Source: Cognatiyoonia sediminum (GTDB lineage: Bacteria; Pseudomonadota; Alphaproteobacteria; Rhodobacterales; Rhodobacteraceae). Taken from it: a stretch of DNA of 64,000 nucleotides. The position numbers and the translations under genes are program-made. Position 1 is the first letter of the stretch. Each line of letters starts with the position of its first letter. Shown piece by piece: positions 56,679 through 64,000 of this stretch. The notes beneath the pieces were generated by a model. It had not been told where the DNA came from and did not search any database. It worked only from the letters and a program-made list of their open reading frames with translations. The stretch lies in NCBI RefSeq assembly GCF_900129845.1, contig NZ_FQXB01000002.1, forward strand, positions 362,890 to 426,889, in the 5' to 3' direction.

Positions 56679-57459
56679 TTAGATACTCCTTCAGGGCAGT
56701 CACAGGGCTGCTGGACAAGGTCAATCCACACCCATGTTTTGGGTTCACCGACAAAAAGCCGGGCTCGCCAGGGAAAATATATTCCACCGGGCTGTCATCT
56801 TCTTCGTAGGTTTCGCGGGGCGTGGTCACAGTGCCGGGCCCTGCTTGGAACATGCGCCAGTCGCGGCTGATGTATTCATTGCCTTCTGCAGACCACAGCT
56901 CTGTCCCGTCTTCGGCATAGGCGGTAATATTGAACTGCGTCTCTTCCAAGGTCACGCCATCGATCGTCACAACGCGACCGGTCAAAGAATCCTGACCAAC
57001 AAAGCGCGTGGCACCCAGCTCTGGCGATAGGGTGCGGAAATCGTAGGTGTCGATCCCTGTCTCGATTAGCTCAGTCAATGACGCCCGATCACGCGGATTG
57101 TCTTCCAACTGCTCTGTGTGGCCGGACCGTGGGTGAAAGCTTCTGATCCACTGCGATTCATCATCAGTCGCACCCAGATAGGTCATCCCTTCCTCATCCA
57201 GCGTCACCCGCTGTTTCAGACCTACAGGATCACCCTCGCAGGTGAAGTTATGCTCCACCGTGCAGTCTTTGGCCTGAACAGTGACCCAAGCCTCACAGCC
57301 CGCCGGAAGCGAAAAGGTCTCTGCTGTCTGCGAAAATGCAGGCGTTGCCGTTAACCCGATAGCAACCAAAAGGGTCAGCATCCCTGCCCCAATGGTCGCA
57401 GTGTGTGTACGATGTGTATGTACAGCCTGTGTACGCTCTGTGTACGCTCTGTGCATCAT
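56665..57459 (-). CDS. Exported protein gene embedded between gltD and gltB
   Basis: 264 aa if started at the ATG that overlaps the gltD stop (ATGA, 57459); a second start at 57381 leaves MLTLLVAIGLTATPAFSQ, a clean signal peptide, so the mature protein is probably periplasmic from about residue 45. The body has four Cys (CEAW, KDC, TC, and HGC), predicted beta-rich, no recognised domain. The first codons are tandem 11-nt repeats. It overlaps both glt genes. Odd position for a secreted protein within a cytosolic enzyme operon. Function unknown. Confidence 0.75.
   Translation of the reverse strand: MMHRAYTERTQAVHTHRTHTATIGAGMLTLLVAIGLTATPAFSQTAETFSLPAGCEAWVTVQAKDCTVEHNFTCEGDPVGLKQRVTLDEEGMTYLGATDDESQWIRSFHPRSGHTEQLEDNPRDRASLTELIETGIDTYDFRTLSPELGATRFVGQDSLTGRVVTIDGVTLEETQFNITAYAEDGTELWSAEGNEYISRDWRMFQAGPGTVTTPRETYEEDDSPVEYIFPGEPGFLSVNPKHGCGLTLSSSPVTALKEYLNVDL
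57401..57457. repeat. Degenerate 11-bp tandem repeats at the 5' end of the gltD-gltB middle gene
   Basis: On the plus strand the unit gtgtacgctct occurs twice in full (57429-57439 and 57440-57450) and in variant forms just before (gtgtacgat, gtgtatgtaca) and after. 11 nt is not a multiple of three, so slippage by one unit would shift the reading frame between the coupled start at 57459 and the second start at 57381. Confidence 0.6.
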
Positions 57460-58883
57460 TCTGCCGCCACCGCATTTGCACTGCTCAGATAGTCCAGAAT
57501 GGCATCGGCACAGTCGCGCCCGTCTTTAATCGCCCAGACAACTAGCGACGCTCCGCGTACGATATCGCCCGCTGCAAACACGCCCTCAAGGCTGGTCTGA
57601 CCGGTTGTAAATTCTGCCTTGATCGTGCCCCATCGGGTCACTTCTAAGCCCTCGACACCCCAAAGCGCGGGGAGGTCTTCAGGCTCAAAACCCAGCGCTT
57701 TGATCACAAGATCAGCGCCTTCTAAGTAGTCTGCGCCTTGGATCACTTCCGGCGCCTGACGCCCAGTCGCATCTGGCTGGCCAAGGCGCATCTTTTGAAC
57801 AGTCACGCCCGTGACCGCATCGCCTTCGAACCTCGCAGGGGCGGAGAGCCAAACAAACTCGACGCCCTCTTCTTCGGCATTCGCAACTTCACGCTGCGAT
57901 CCGGGCATGTTGGCACGGTCGCGGCGATAGAGACATTTGACGCTTTCAGCCCCCTGACGGATCGCTGTTCGCACGCAATCCATCGCCGTGTCACCACCGC
58001 CAATGACAACTACGCGTTTGCCAACAGCATTCAACTCGCCACTGTCGAATTCCTCAACATCATCGCCAAAGCTTTTGCGGTTGCTGGCGGTCAAGTAATC
58101 AATCGCGCGGACAATACCGTCTGCATCCGCATCAGGCAGATCGCGCGACTTATAAACGCCCGTGGCGATCAAAACCGCATCATGCTTGCCTCTGATGGCG
58201 TCGAAAGACAGATCTTCGCCGACATTGCAGTTCAGAACAAATTGAACACCGCCGTCTTCCAACTGCTGCATCCGCTGCATCACAGTGTCTTTTTCAAGCT
58301 TAAAACCGGGGATGCCATAGGTCAGTAATCCGCCACCACGGTCATAGCGGTCATAAACCGTCACCTGCACGCCTTCGCGGCGCAACCGATCCGCAGCAGC
58401 CAAGCCACCGGGGCCTGCACCGATGATGCCAACGCTCTCGGCCCGCTCAACGGAAGGAGAGATGGGTTTCACCCACCCTTCTTCAAACGCGGTGTCTGTA
58501 ATGTACTTCTCCACCGACCCTATCGTGACTGTCCCGTGGCCAGACTGTTCGATCACGCAGTTGCCTTCGCACAAGCGGTCCTGCGGGCAAATGCGGCCAC
58601 AGATTTCGGGGAACGTATTGGTCGCTTGGCTGATCTCATAAGCCTCTTGCAAACGGCCTTCCGCTGTCAGACGCAGCCAATCGGGAATGTTGTTGTGCAA
58701 TGGGCAATGAGACTGGCAATAGGGCACGCCACATTGCGAACACCGGCTGGCTTGCTCCGCCGCTTTGTCCCGCGCGTACTCTGCATAAATTTCGTTGAAA
58801 TCTTGCTTACGTAAATTCGGCACACGCTTCTCGGGCATGTCCCGGTCTACGGTGGTGAATTTCAACATCTTCTGGCCTGCCAT
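57456..58883 (-). CDS. gltD: Glutamate synthase small subunit
   Basis: FAD/iron-sulfur subunit passing NADPH electrons to GltB. 475 aa from ATG 58883 (MAGQKMLKF), standard for the family; the ORF's earlier start adds five residues. Two 4Fe-4S motifs: CSQCGVPYCQSHCP near residue 42 and CGRICPQDRLCEGNC near 91; FAD GAGPGGLAAADRL near 152; NADPH GGGDTAMDCVR near 293. First gene of gltD-orf-gltB. Confidence 0.95.
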   Translation of the reverse strand: MAGQKMLKFTTVDRDMPEKRVPNLRKQDFNEIYAEYARDKAAEQASRCSQCGVPYCQSHCPLHNNIPDWLRLTAEGRLQEAYEISQATNTFPEICGRICPQDRLCEGNCVIEQSGHGTVTIGSVEKYITDTAFEEGWVKPISPSVERAESVGIIGAGPGGLAAADRLRREGVQVTVYDRYDRGGGLLTYGIPGFKLEKDTVMQRMQQLEDGGVQFVLNCNVGEDLSFDAIRGKHDAVLIATGVYKSRDLPDADADGIVRAIDYLTASNRKSFGDDVEEFDSGELNAVGKRVVVIGGGDTAMDCVRTAIRQGAESVKCLYRRDRANMPGSQREVANAEEEGVEFVWLSAPARFEGDAVTGVTVQKMRLGQPDATGRQAPEVIQGADYLEGADLVIKALGFEPEDLPALWGVEGLEVTRWGTIKAEFTTGQTSLEGVFAAGDIVRGASLVVWAIKDGRDCADAILDYLSSANAVAAE

Positions 58884-58950
58884 AGCGCAACTCCGCATTT
58901 CGGTGGAAACCGCTGTTTAGTCGGCCCGCTTGGAAATGAAAAGTCAGCAA

Positions 58951-59035
58951 TACTGACCTAAATGTAGGTATTTTCTCATTCAGCGTATTTCATTGAACAA
59001 AATTAGGTAGATTTTAGGTAACTATTACTGACCTA
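58951..59035. promoter_or_regulatory. Repeat-rich operator-like region upstream of gltD
   Basis: tactgaccta occurs twice (58951-58960 and 59026-59035). Between them are accta-aatg-taggt (58956-58969, inverted) and ttaggta twice with an 11-bp period (59003-59009, 59014-59020). A set of AGGTNA half-sites in the gltD promoter region suggests binding of an unidentified regulator. The same TTAGGTA element forms an inverted pair at 63728-63750. Confidence 0.45.
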
Positions 59036-59833
59036 TATGTGAAAATAACCCAATGCCGCAAGGCCAACGATGATTCTCCACCACCCGAAAAGCGCATACC
59101 CATTTTGGGAAATGTAATCCAAAACGACCCGCACAACGATCACAGCCGTGATGAACGCCGTCGCAAATCCAACCGCAATCAACCAAATCGCTGATCCATC
59201 TAGCTGATCCCAGTTCTTCAAAAGGTCCACCAAAGTGGCCCCAAACATCACCGGCATCGTCAGGAAAAACGAAAACTCCGCCGCCGCGCGTTTACTGACC
59301 CCCATCAGCATACCGCCCACGATTGTCGCCCCACTTCGCGACGTTCCAGGCATCAACGCCAGACACTGAAACAGGCCAATCGCAAAGGCCGTTTTCAAAG
59401 GTACTCTCATCGCGTCTTCATGCTTCACGGTCAGCTTTAACCGATCCACAAAAAGCAGGATCACACCCCCAACGATCAACACAATCGCAATCGCTGTCAG
59501 GCTGTTGAACAACGTCTCTTTGATGAAGTCATTGAACGCAATTCCGAGAACGCCAGCAGGAATACAGGCAAGCACAATGCTGAGAAAAAAGCGCCGCGCC
59601 TCAGGATCATGCGGAGTTAGCTTCGCGACACCCAAAAGGCGTTTCGCATAGACAGATAAGATCGCCAAAACGGCGCCCAACTGAATAACAATTTCAAAGG
59701 TTTTAGCTGTGCTTTCAAAGCCCAGAACCTCGCCAGCCAAAAGCAGATGGGCTGTGGACGATACAGGAATAAACTCGGTCGCGCCTTCAAGGATTCCAAG
59801 AAGCGCGGCAACGAGCGTTGTATTTCCGTCCAT
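59033..59833 (-). CDS. uppP: Undecaprenyl-diphosphatase UppP/BacA
   Basis: Recycles the bactoprenol carrier in the inner membrane. 266 aa, about eight helices. Seen: EGATEFIPVSSTAHL near residues 16-30 and MPGTSRSGATIVGGML near 161, the two catalytic regions. Start overlaps the upstream oxidoreductase stop by 1 bp. Confidence 0.96.
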   Translation of the reverse strand: MDGNTTLVAALLGILEGATEFIPVSSTAHLLLAGEVLGFESTAKTFEIVIQLGAVLAILSVYAKRLLGVAKLTPHDPEARRFFLSIVLACIPAGVLGIAFNDFIKETLFNSLTAIAIVLIVGGVILLFVDRLKLTVKHEDAMRVPLKTAFAIGLFQCLALMPGTSRSGATIVGGMLMGVSKRAAAEFSFFLTMPVMFGATLVDLLKNWDQLDGSAIWLIAVGFATAFITAVIVVRVVLDYISQNGYALFGWWRIIVGLAALGYFHI

Positions 59834-60816
59834 CAGGACTCCCGAAGGTTCTTAGCGGATTCCTTGATCGCGTCGTACTGCCCAGACGGCCGAAACCGCC
59901 ACAGGTAGTCCGGCAGTATTGCAGCCATTGCAGTGGGCCGAATGCACAGATCGTCAAGCCCCTTGGCGTCATCAGCTACCACATTATCAACCGCGAGGTT
60001 CTTTATCTGATCCGCCGTAATCGCCTTTGGAATAATGCCAAGCGTCAGAACGTGAGCGACCGAAAAGGTGAACGCCATGATCCGCGCGATCCAGTTTGGC
60101 ATATTCAGGATCAACCGTCGGCGCCGCACGACATCCAACATGCGTTGCATTAGTTCTCGGAAACTTTCTTTGTCTGGCCCGCCTAGTTCATAAACGCCGC
60201 CGTCAGCCGCGCCCAGAACACCCTTTTCTGCTGCCGCTGCCACGTCATCCACAAACACCGGTTGGAAGAGCGTATCTGCGCCCACGACAGGTAAAACAGG
60301 GCCAAGCCGCGACATGCTCGCGAAGCGGTTAAAGAAATCATCTTCTGGCCCAAATATGATCGACGGCCGCAAGATCATCGCGTCCGGCATGTGTTCCAAT
60401 ACGGCGGCCTCACCCGCTGCCTTTGTCCGGCTGTATTCGCTTGCAGAGTTACCACTGGCCCCGATGGAGGAGATATGCACCATCCGCGAAACGCCATGCT
60501 CCGCCGCCAAACGCGCGATGCGACCGGGGGCTTCGGCTTGAACTGCCTCGAAAGTATTTTTGCCGACCTCGTCCAAAACGCCGACACAGTTCACAACCGC
60601 ATCGGCACCCGCCGTTACTGCAGCCACGCTCGCGTCATCGCGGATATTGCAGAACACTGGCTCGACCTGACCAACGCTCCCGTAGGGCCGCACATACATC
60701 GCCTCATTCGGGTTACGAACTGCAACCCGAACGCGCCACCCTTCTTGAGCCATACGGCGAGCGATGTAGCGCCCGACGAAACCGGAACCGCCAAAGATGG
60801 TGACCATTTGGGACAT
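59833..60816 (-). CDS. NDUFA9-like (complex I-associated) SDR protein
   Basis: 327 aa. Rossmann loop IFGGSGFVGRYIARR at residues 6-20 and VVNCVGVL near 78; central HISSIGASGNSASEYSRTKA and ILRPSIIFGPEDDFFNRF. Belongs to the extended atypical SDR group related to complex I accessory subunit NDUFA9 of alphaproteobacteria. A C-terminal segment with one or two hydrophobic helices. Overlaps uppP by 1 bp. Confidence 0.85.
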   Translation of the reverse strand: MSQMVTIFGGSGFVGRYIARRMAQEGWRVRVAVRNPNEAMYVRPYGSVGQVEPVFCNIRDDASVAAVTAGADAVVNCVGVLDEVGKNTFEAVQAEAPGRIARLAAEHGVSRMVHISSIGASGNSASEYSRTKAAGEAAVLEHMPDAMILRPSIIFGPEDDFFNRFASMSRLGPVLPVVGADTLFQPVFVDDVAAAAEKGVLGAADGGVYELGGPDKESFRELMQRMLDVVRRRRLILNMPNWIARIMAFTFSVAHVLTLGIIPKAITADQIKNLAVDNVVADDAKGLDDLCIRPTAMAAILPDYLWRFRPSGQYDAIKESAKNLRES

Positions 60817-60945
60817 GCGAGGCCTCCTTTTTGAATCTCAGTCTGGGGTTTACCTTCAGGGACTGTCTCAAACAAGATGAAACCAGCGCCGAATCCCGTT
60901 GACAGCACCCCCAACCGCGCGTAAATCCCGCTCTCACCAACCCGT

Positions 60946-61032
60946 GCCCAGATGGCGGAATTGGTAGACGCGCCAGCTTCAGGTGCTGGTGTCCGTATGG
61001 ACGTGGAGGTTCGAGTCCTCTTCTGGGCACCA
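60946..61032 (+). tRNA. tRNA-Leu (anticodon CAG)
   Basis: 87 nt including encoded CCA. Acceptor gcccaga pairs with tctgggc; anticodon stem ccagc/gctgg with loop ttcaggt (anticodon CAG); long variable arm of class II tRNA (gtccgtatggac); T-loop gttcgagtc. The 3' end is the likely integration site of the element that follows. Confidence 0.96.
61000..61032 (+). mobile_element. Probable attachment site at the tRNA-Leu 3' end
   Basis: The integrase gene begins 58 bp after the tRNA and is oriented away from it, the usual layout of an element inserted into a tRNA 3' end. No second copy of this end is in the remaining 3 kb, so the far boundary, if any, lies outside the window. Confidence 0.55.
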
Positions 61033-61089
61033 CCTACTTACGGTAAGTTGTTGAAATTCCTTCGATTTAACCACTCGGAGGCATCCAAC

Positions 61090-61794
61090 ATGTCACACAT
61101 TAAGTACACCATCTGTCGTTCAGGCACATATTATTACAACCGCCGCCTCCCAAAACATGCCGTGGTAGCTTATGGGCGGTTTATCCGTTGCCAGTTAACC
61201 AAAGACCCACTCGAAGCTGAAGCATACGCGATGCGTTTGACCGAGGTCCTTGATAGCTCTTGGAATGACAAAGCAAAAATGAAAGCAGTGGACATTCAGT
61301 CCTTGCTCGAGAGTTTTAAGCCTCGTTCCGCTTTGTTGTCAGAAATGGCAAATGAGTATCTGCTTCTCAAACCGATTGATCAGACCCCTCCAAAGGTCGC
61401 CTTAGCAACTTTCCTTCATCTGGTCGGCGATCGAGATGTAGCGCGATATTGTCGTGATGACGCTCGGGTCTTCGTTCGAAATCTTTCAAAGAACGGTAAC
61501 AAGAACGCTACGATTAGACGAAGGATCAATAGTCTCTCAGCCATATTCAACTATGCCTTTTCAGAGCTAGATTTGGACAAAAGAAACCCGTTCTCAAAGC
61601 TGATGATATCAGGTGAGGAAGAAGACAATTCCATGACTACCGTAACAAGAAAAGAAGATAGAGAACTGACCCGCAACGGTCCAAGTTCAAAGTCATATGT
61701 GGATCGATATAAGCTGATAGGGATCGAAGTGGCTCATCTTAAGTCTCAGCCAATAGAAATACTCAAGAACAGGCTCGCCAATACAAGTAAATGA
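61090..61794 (+). pseudogene. Truncated tyrosine-recombinase-type integrase
   Basis: 234 aa from ATG 61090. N-terminal part (GTYYYNRRLPKHAVVAYGRFIRCQLTKD begins near residue 12) has the DUF6538-like phage-integrase start, then a SAM-like core-binding helix region (KNATIRRRINSLSAIFNYAFSELDLDKRNPF begins near 139). After about residue 180 the sequence departs and ends without the Arg...His-x-x-Arg...Tyr catalytic domain. AT-rich. Remnant of the integrase of a tRNA-Leu element. Confidence 0.8.
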
Positions 61795-62110
61795 AGCTCT
61801 ATTTCGACGAATTGGTGCTCAATTTGACCAGTACAATGTTGTGCGCTCTAAAGTCTTTTTTTAACGCTATTCTGCTATTTTATTAGTAGCCAGATGCCGC
61901 ATCTAAAACATTTGATAAGCACCACATTCGGGAATGTGGAATGACGCGTATATTTCGTGCAGAAATAATCAAAGCTTACTGTCACCCAAGCTGATCAGGA
62001 GTAAGATTACCCGCTATCGTAGTTCGAAAGTTCTTATTCCAGGCTTTCTATTTTGATAGCTAGTTCCTAGGGCGAAATCAGAACTTCTGCTTTGCAAGTT
62101 AGCTCAGTGA
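61795..62110. other. AT-rich intergenic stretch, 316 bp
   Basis: No plausible gene on either strand. It contains the dyad ccacattc-gg-gaatgtgg (61922-61939), suggesting an operator or folded transcript end, and a T-run near 61853. Low GC matches the rest of the accessory segment. Confidence 0.6.
61922..61939. promoter_or_regulatory. 8-2-8 inverted repeat in accessory region
   Basis: ccacattcgggaatgtgg is perfectly symmetric around a 2-nt centre. A loop of two is too short for a hairpin of full stem, so a protein-binding operator is more likely. No gene start follows directly. Confidence 0.5.
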
Positions 62111-63268
62111 TCACCTGCTTTTTGTTGATACTGGCATAAGCCAGTGATACCTACGTCTCAACCGAGCTTCAAAATCAATCAATGCGTCTCTTAGTTCGCT
62201 TTTAGGAAGTGCATCCACGAGTTCAGAGGTTCGGCACATCCTCCCCTTAACTGCGCTCAACTGTATTGGCACTCGAAACTTTTTTACCGCGGCAACCATA
62301 TCCGGAGTTTCTTCAAAAAGATCATTGGCTTTATGACCAAGTACTTCAAGCGTTATCCGCATTTCCAAACACTTAGCACATTTTCCGCAATTCCCACCGA
62401 TCTTCTTATCCTTGAAACAGACTGAGAGAGTTGCAAGAAGGGATTCATCAAACTCCAAGACTTTGGCGAGTTTTTGGACTCGATTCATATCTTTCCCATA
62501 AGTCTTGATTGGAAAAGATTCTGTTGAAAATAGATCGGGCAGCACATTGAGATTTCCCCAAGGCATTCTCATTAAATCCTGTATTGCATTGTTGTCCTGA
62601 GCGAATGCGCCATAACCAAACGTTGAAGACTGATAATGAAGACAATAGGCGAGATTAAAAGTGTGCAACATTCCCCAATGAAACCCTACTTGACGCAAGT
62701 TGGTTTCGGCCACTATGAGCTCCAACTCCAGTTTTCTGCAGATTTCAGCAACGCGCTCTGTCAGTTGTTGGAAGCCGGGCATCTCTGAATTTGAGTAGTC
62801 AGCACCAGCTATGAGCAAAGCGCTTTCGGTTTTACCATCTTCTACTGCTTCAACCGCAGCCGCCAAAGAATCTAATCCGCCGCTCACACAGATGATACCA
62901 AGTGCAAGTTTAGGCGCATCCAAGGCTTGTGTGGTCATGAAATTTAAGCGAAGTGGGGCAAGAACATCTATCGACCAGAGTCTATATGCATTTTTAATTT
63001 TGCGGCATTGCTCGATAGCGCTTTCTGAAACAGGAAAGTTTACATCGATTTCCCAATTGTGAGACATCGAAAGTGCACATAATGCGAAAACAGCGAAGTC
63101 GTTGCGTTGAGGAAAGCCGGCAGTATGGTCGATGTTCTGAACGAAAATTTCCGTACCATCTAAAAAGATACTGATCTTTTCTTTGGTTCTTCTGATATCT
63201 GCCCCAAGACGAAGTGAAGGCTTCTGGAATCTAGCGACTCTTCTCAGTTTTTCAGCCTTCTTAAACAT
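62111..63268 (-). CDS. QueC-like PP-loop ATPase of unknown role
   Basis: 385 aa. PP-loop SGGLDSLAAAVE at 129-140 and a zinc site C284-x9-C-x2-C-x2-C300 (CFKDKKIGGNCGKCAKC) as in 7-cyano-7-deazaguanine synthase QueC. But the N-terminal ~120 residues are not QueC-like, length is well above QueC (~225-240), and no queD/queE/queF is near. Similar enzymes occur in defence loci (QatC) and in surface-sugar loci. Start overlaps the small upstream gene by 8 bp. AT-rich. Confidence 0.75.
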   Translation of the reverse strand: MFKKAEKLRRVARFQKPSLRLGADIRRTKEKISIFLDGTEIFVQNIDHTAGFPQRNDFAVFALCALSMSHNWEIDVNFPVSESAIEQCRKIKNAYRLWSIDVLAPLRLNFMTTQALDAPKLALGIICVSGGLDSLAAAVEAVEDGKTESALLIAGADYSNSEMPGFQQLTERVAEICRKLELELIVAETNLRQVGFHWGMLHTFNLAYCLHYQSSTFGYGAFAQDNNAIQDLMRMPWGNLNVLPDLFSTESFPIKTYGKDMNRVQKLAKVLEFDESLLATLSVCFKDKKIGGNCGKCAKCLEMRITLEVLGHKANDLFEETPDMVAAVKKFRVPIQLSAVKGRMCRTSELVDALPKSELRDALIDFEARLRRRYHWLMPVSTKSR

Positions 63269-63524
63269 TTTTGATCTCGATCATGAACAATTTGGATTGG
63301 AAAATTTGTGATCCGTCTTCAACCGGATAGCTGTTTAGTCCTTGAGCTTTCCTAAATCCGAATTTTCGAAGATCATACCGACCATCCACAGTCAATTTTC
63401 GGATACCCTGCCCAAATAGTTCTAACAAAATAAATGCAGCTACACGCAAAAGTAATTTCTCCCAAAATGGAACAGTGTCAGGTTTCTTGGTAAAGCTCTT
63501 GTAGGCGTCAACGAGCGCAAGCAC
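63261..63524 (-). CDS. Small hydrophobic protein upstream of the PP-loop ATPase
   Basis: 87 aa from GTG 63524; no in-frame ATG upstream before a stop at 63552. Amphipathic/hydrophobic region VAAFILLELFGQGI near residue 30 may be a membrane anchor. Remaining residues basic. Overlap of 8 bp with the PP-loop gene supports co-translation. Not recognised. Could also be the 3' remnant of a longer gene. Confidence 0.4.
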   Translation of the reverse strand: MLALVDAYKSFTKKPDTVPFWEKLLLRVAAFILLELFGQGIRKLTVDGRYDLRKFGFRKAQGLNSYPVEDGSQIFQSKLFMIEIKNV

Positions 63525-63727
63525 TAAGGATATAATCCAACCAGAAAATCTTCAAAAGCAGTCCTGCAAAACTTTAAAAGTGTATGTAAAGTAATGCATT
63601 AATTTTACCTAGAACTGGCAGAGACCGACTACAGACTACGCACACACCCCCGTGGTCCATGCCCACCCCCAAGTAGGTACTTTGTCTTCTGATCTGTCTC
63701 ACTGGGGTGTTTTTCATTAAAGCACTG

Positions 63728-63750
63728 TTAGGTAAAAACTACTTACCTAA
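63728..63750. repeat. Inverted repeat TTAGGTAA-N7-TTACCTAA
   Basis: ttaggtaa and ttacctaa are perfect complements 7 nt apart; the right arm contains the stop codon of the partial lipoprotein-like gene. It resembles the AGGTA elements near gltD. No T-run; operator or weak terminator. Confidence 0.55.
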
Positions 63751-64000
63751 TATCTGTTACCTGGTCAGTTTCCTGAGGGTGGCAACTCGCGGAAACTCCA
63801 AATTCTGCATATTGCGCTCCATCATTCTCAGTAATTGATAGTGACAAGTCTATCTGCTGGCTGGTGTCTTTTATTGTCACACATTCTGTCACACATTTTG
63901 CTATTTGTCTGACGTCAGCGCTAATGGGACAGTTTAGGGTGATTTGATAAGAGAGGGTTTCTGGCACATCGCAACCACCAAGGAGTGGAGATGAGACAGA
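63743..64000 (-). CDS. Possible lipoprotein, C-terminal part (runs off window)
   Basis: 86 open codons reaching the window edge. The segment PLLGGCDVPETLSYQ resembles a lipobox (LGGC), so the true start is probably outside the window; a GTG at 63967 is an alternative. Contains seven Cys including CVTECV and SASCHP, hinting at disulfides or metal binding. No recognised domain. Confidence 0.4.
   Translation of the reverse strand, partial: SVSSPLLGGCDVPETLSYQITLNCPISADVRQIAKCVTECVTIKDTSQQIDLSLSITENDGAQYAEFGVSASCHPQETDQVTDIR

Noticed and set aside
55380..56870. 496-codon open frame on the plus strand across gltB
   Set aside because: Long only because of high GC; protein is His/Arg-rich and unstructured, antisense to a certain gene.
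63641..63715. Rho-independent terminator from acaccccc and ggggtgttttt pieces
   Set aside because: The arms match imperfectly and are about 55 nt apart, and no plus-strand gene ends there.
61033..64000. Second attachment site
   Set aside because: No repeat of the tRNA-Leu 3' end seen in the remaining sequence.

Overview
The window is a chromosomal segment of an aerobic anoxygenic or purple phototrophic alphaproteobacterium of the Rhodobacteraceae (Rhodobacter/Jannaschia/Roseobacter group). Evidence: a compact photosynthesis gene cluster in the order known from Rhodobacter (crtD-crtC diverging from crtE-crtF-bchCXYZ-pufQBALMX-dxs, then idi-bchP-MFS-bchG), a pufX gene (restricted to part of the Rhodobacteraceae), PetP/PetR-type regulators, and otherwise typical high-GC alphaproteobacterial housekeeping genes. 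No species is named because no search could be run.

Layout. 1-2.7 kb: mutM (cut by the window edge) diverging from ubiE-ubiB. 2.65-5.2 kb: a leftward operon of TPR/glycosyltransferase-like, DUF6165-like and FkbM methyltransferase genes. 5.3-7.1 kb: a Gfo/Idh/MocA oxidoreductase plus ThuA-like pair with a LacI-type palindrome in its promoter region. 7.3-27.1 kb: the photosynthesis cluster. bchG, a PucC-family MFS protein, bchP and idi run rightward; a DMP19-like gene, dxs, pufX-M-L-A-B-Q, bchZ-Y-X-C and crtF-E run leftward as one long superoperon; crtD-crtC run rightward. Seven PpsR/CrtJ-type boxes (six exact TGT-N12-ACA, one with a single mismatch) sit at the three control points: two before bchG, three before bchC, two between crtE and crtD.

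27-41 kb: a YnjBCD-like ABC importer with a YnjF-like CDP-alcohol phosphatidyltransferase, a hydantoinase/oxoprolinase, sugar and small-molecule metabolism genes, a sterol-desaturase-family hydroxylase, a methyltransferase, an epimerase, and a bacterial voltage-gated sodium channel with the TLESWSM filter. 41-45 kb: a second isoprenoid operon (HDAC-family hydrolase, xseB, ispA, second dxs). 45-52 kb: petR/petP, ilvE, an interrupted NYN-domain gene, PQQ-type sugar dehydrogenase, queG, a GST and mtgA. 52-59 kb: glutamate synthase, with a small exported protein gene between gltD and gltB. 59-61 kb: uppP and an NDUFA9-like gene.

60.9-64 kb: tRNA-Leu(CAG) followed at once by a truncated tyrosine-recombinase-type integrase and AT-rich accessory DNA carrying a QueC-like PP-loop ATPase, a small hydrophobic protein and the end of a possible lipoprotein gene. 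This is the eroded edge of an integrated element and the least explained part of the window.

How it fits together: the two dxs genes, ispA, idi and crtE provide isoprenoid precursors; crtC/D/F make spheroidene-type carotenoids; bchC/X/Y/Z/G/P complete bacteriochlorophyll a; puf genes encode the reaction centre and LH1. PpsR boxes are expected to tie these to oxygen and light.
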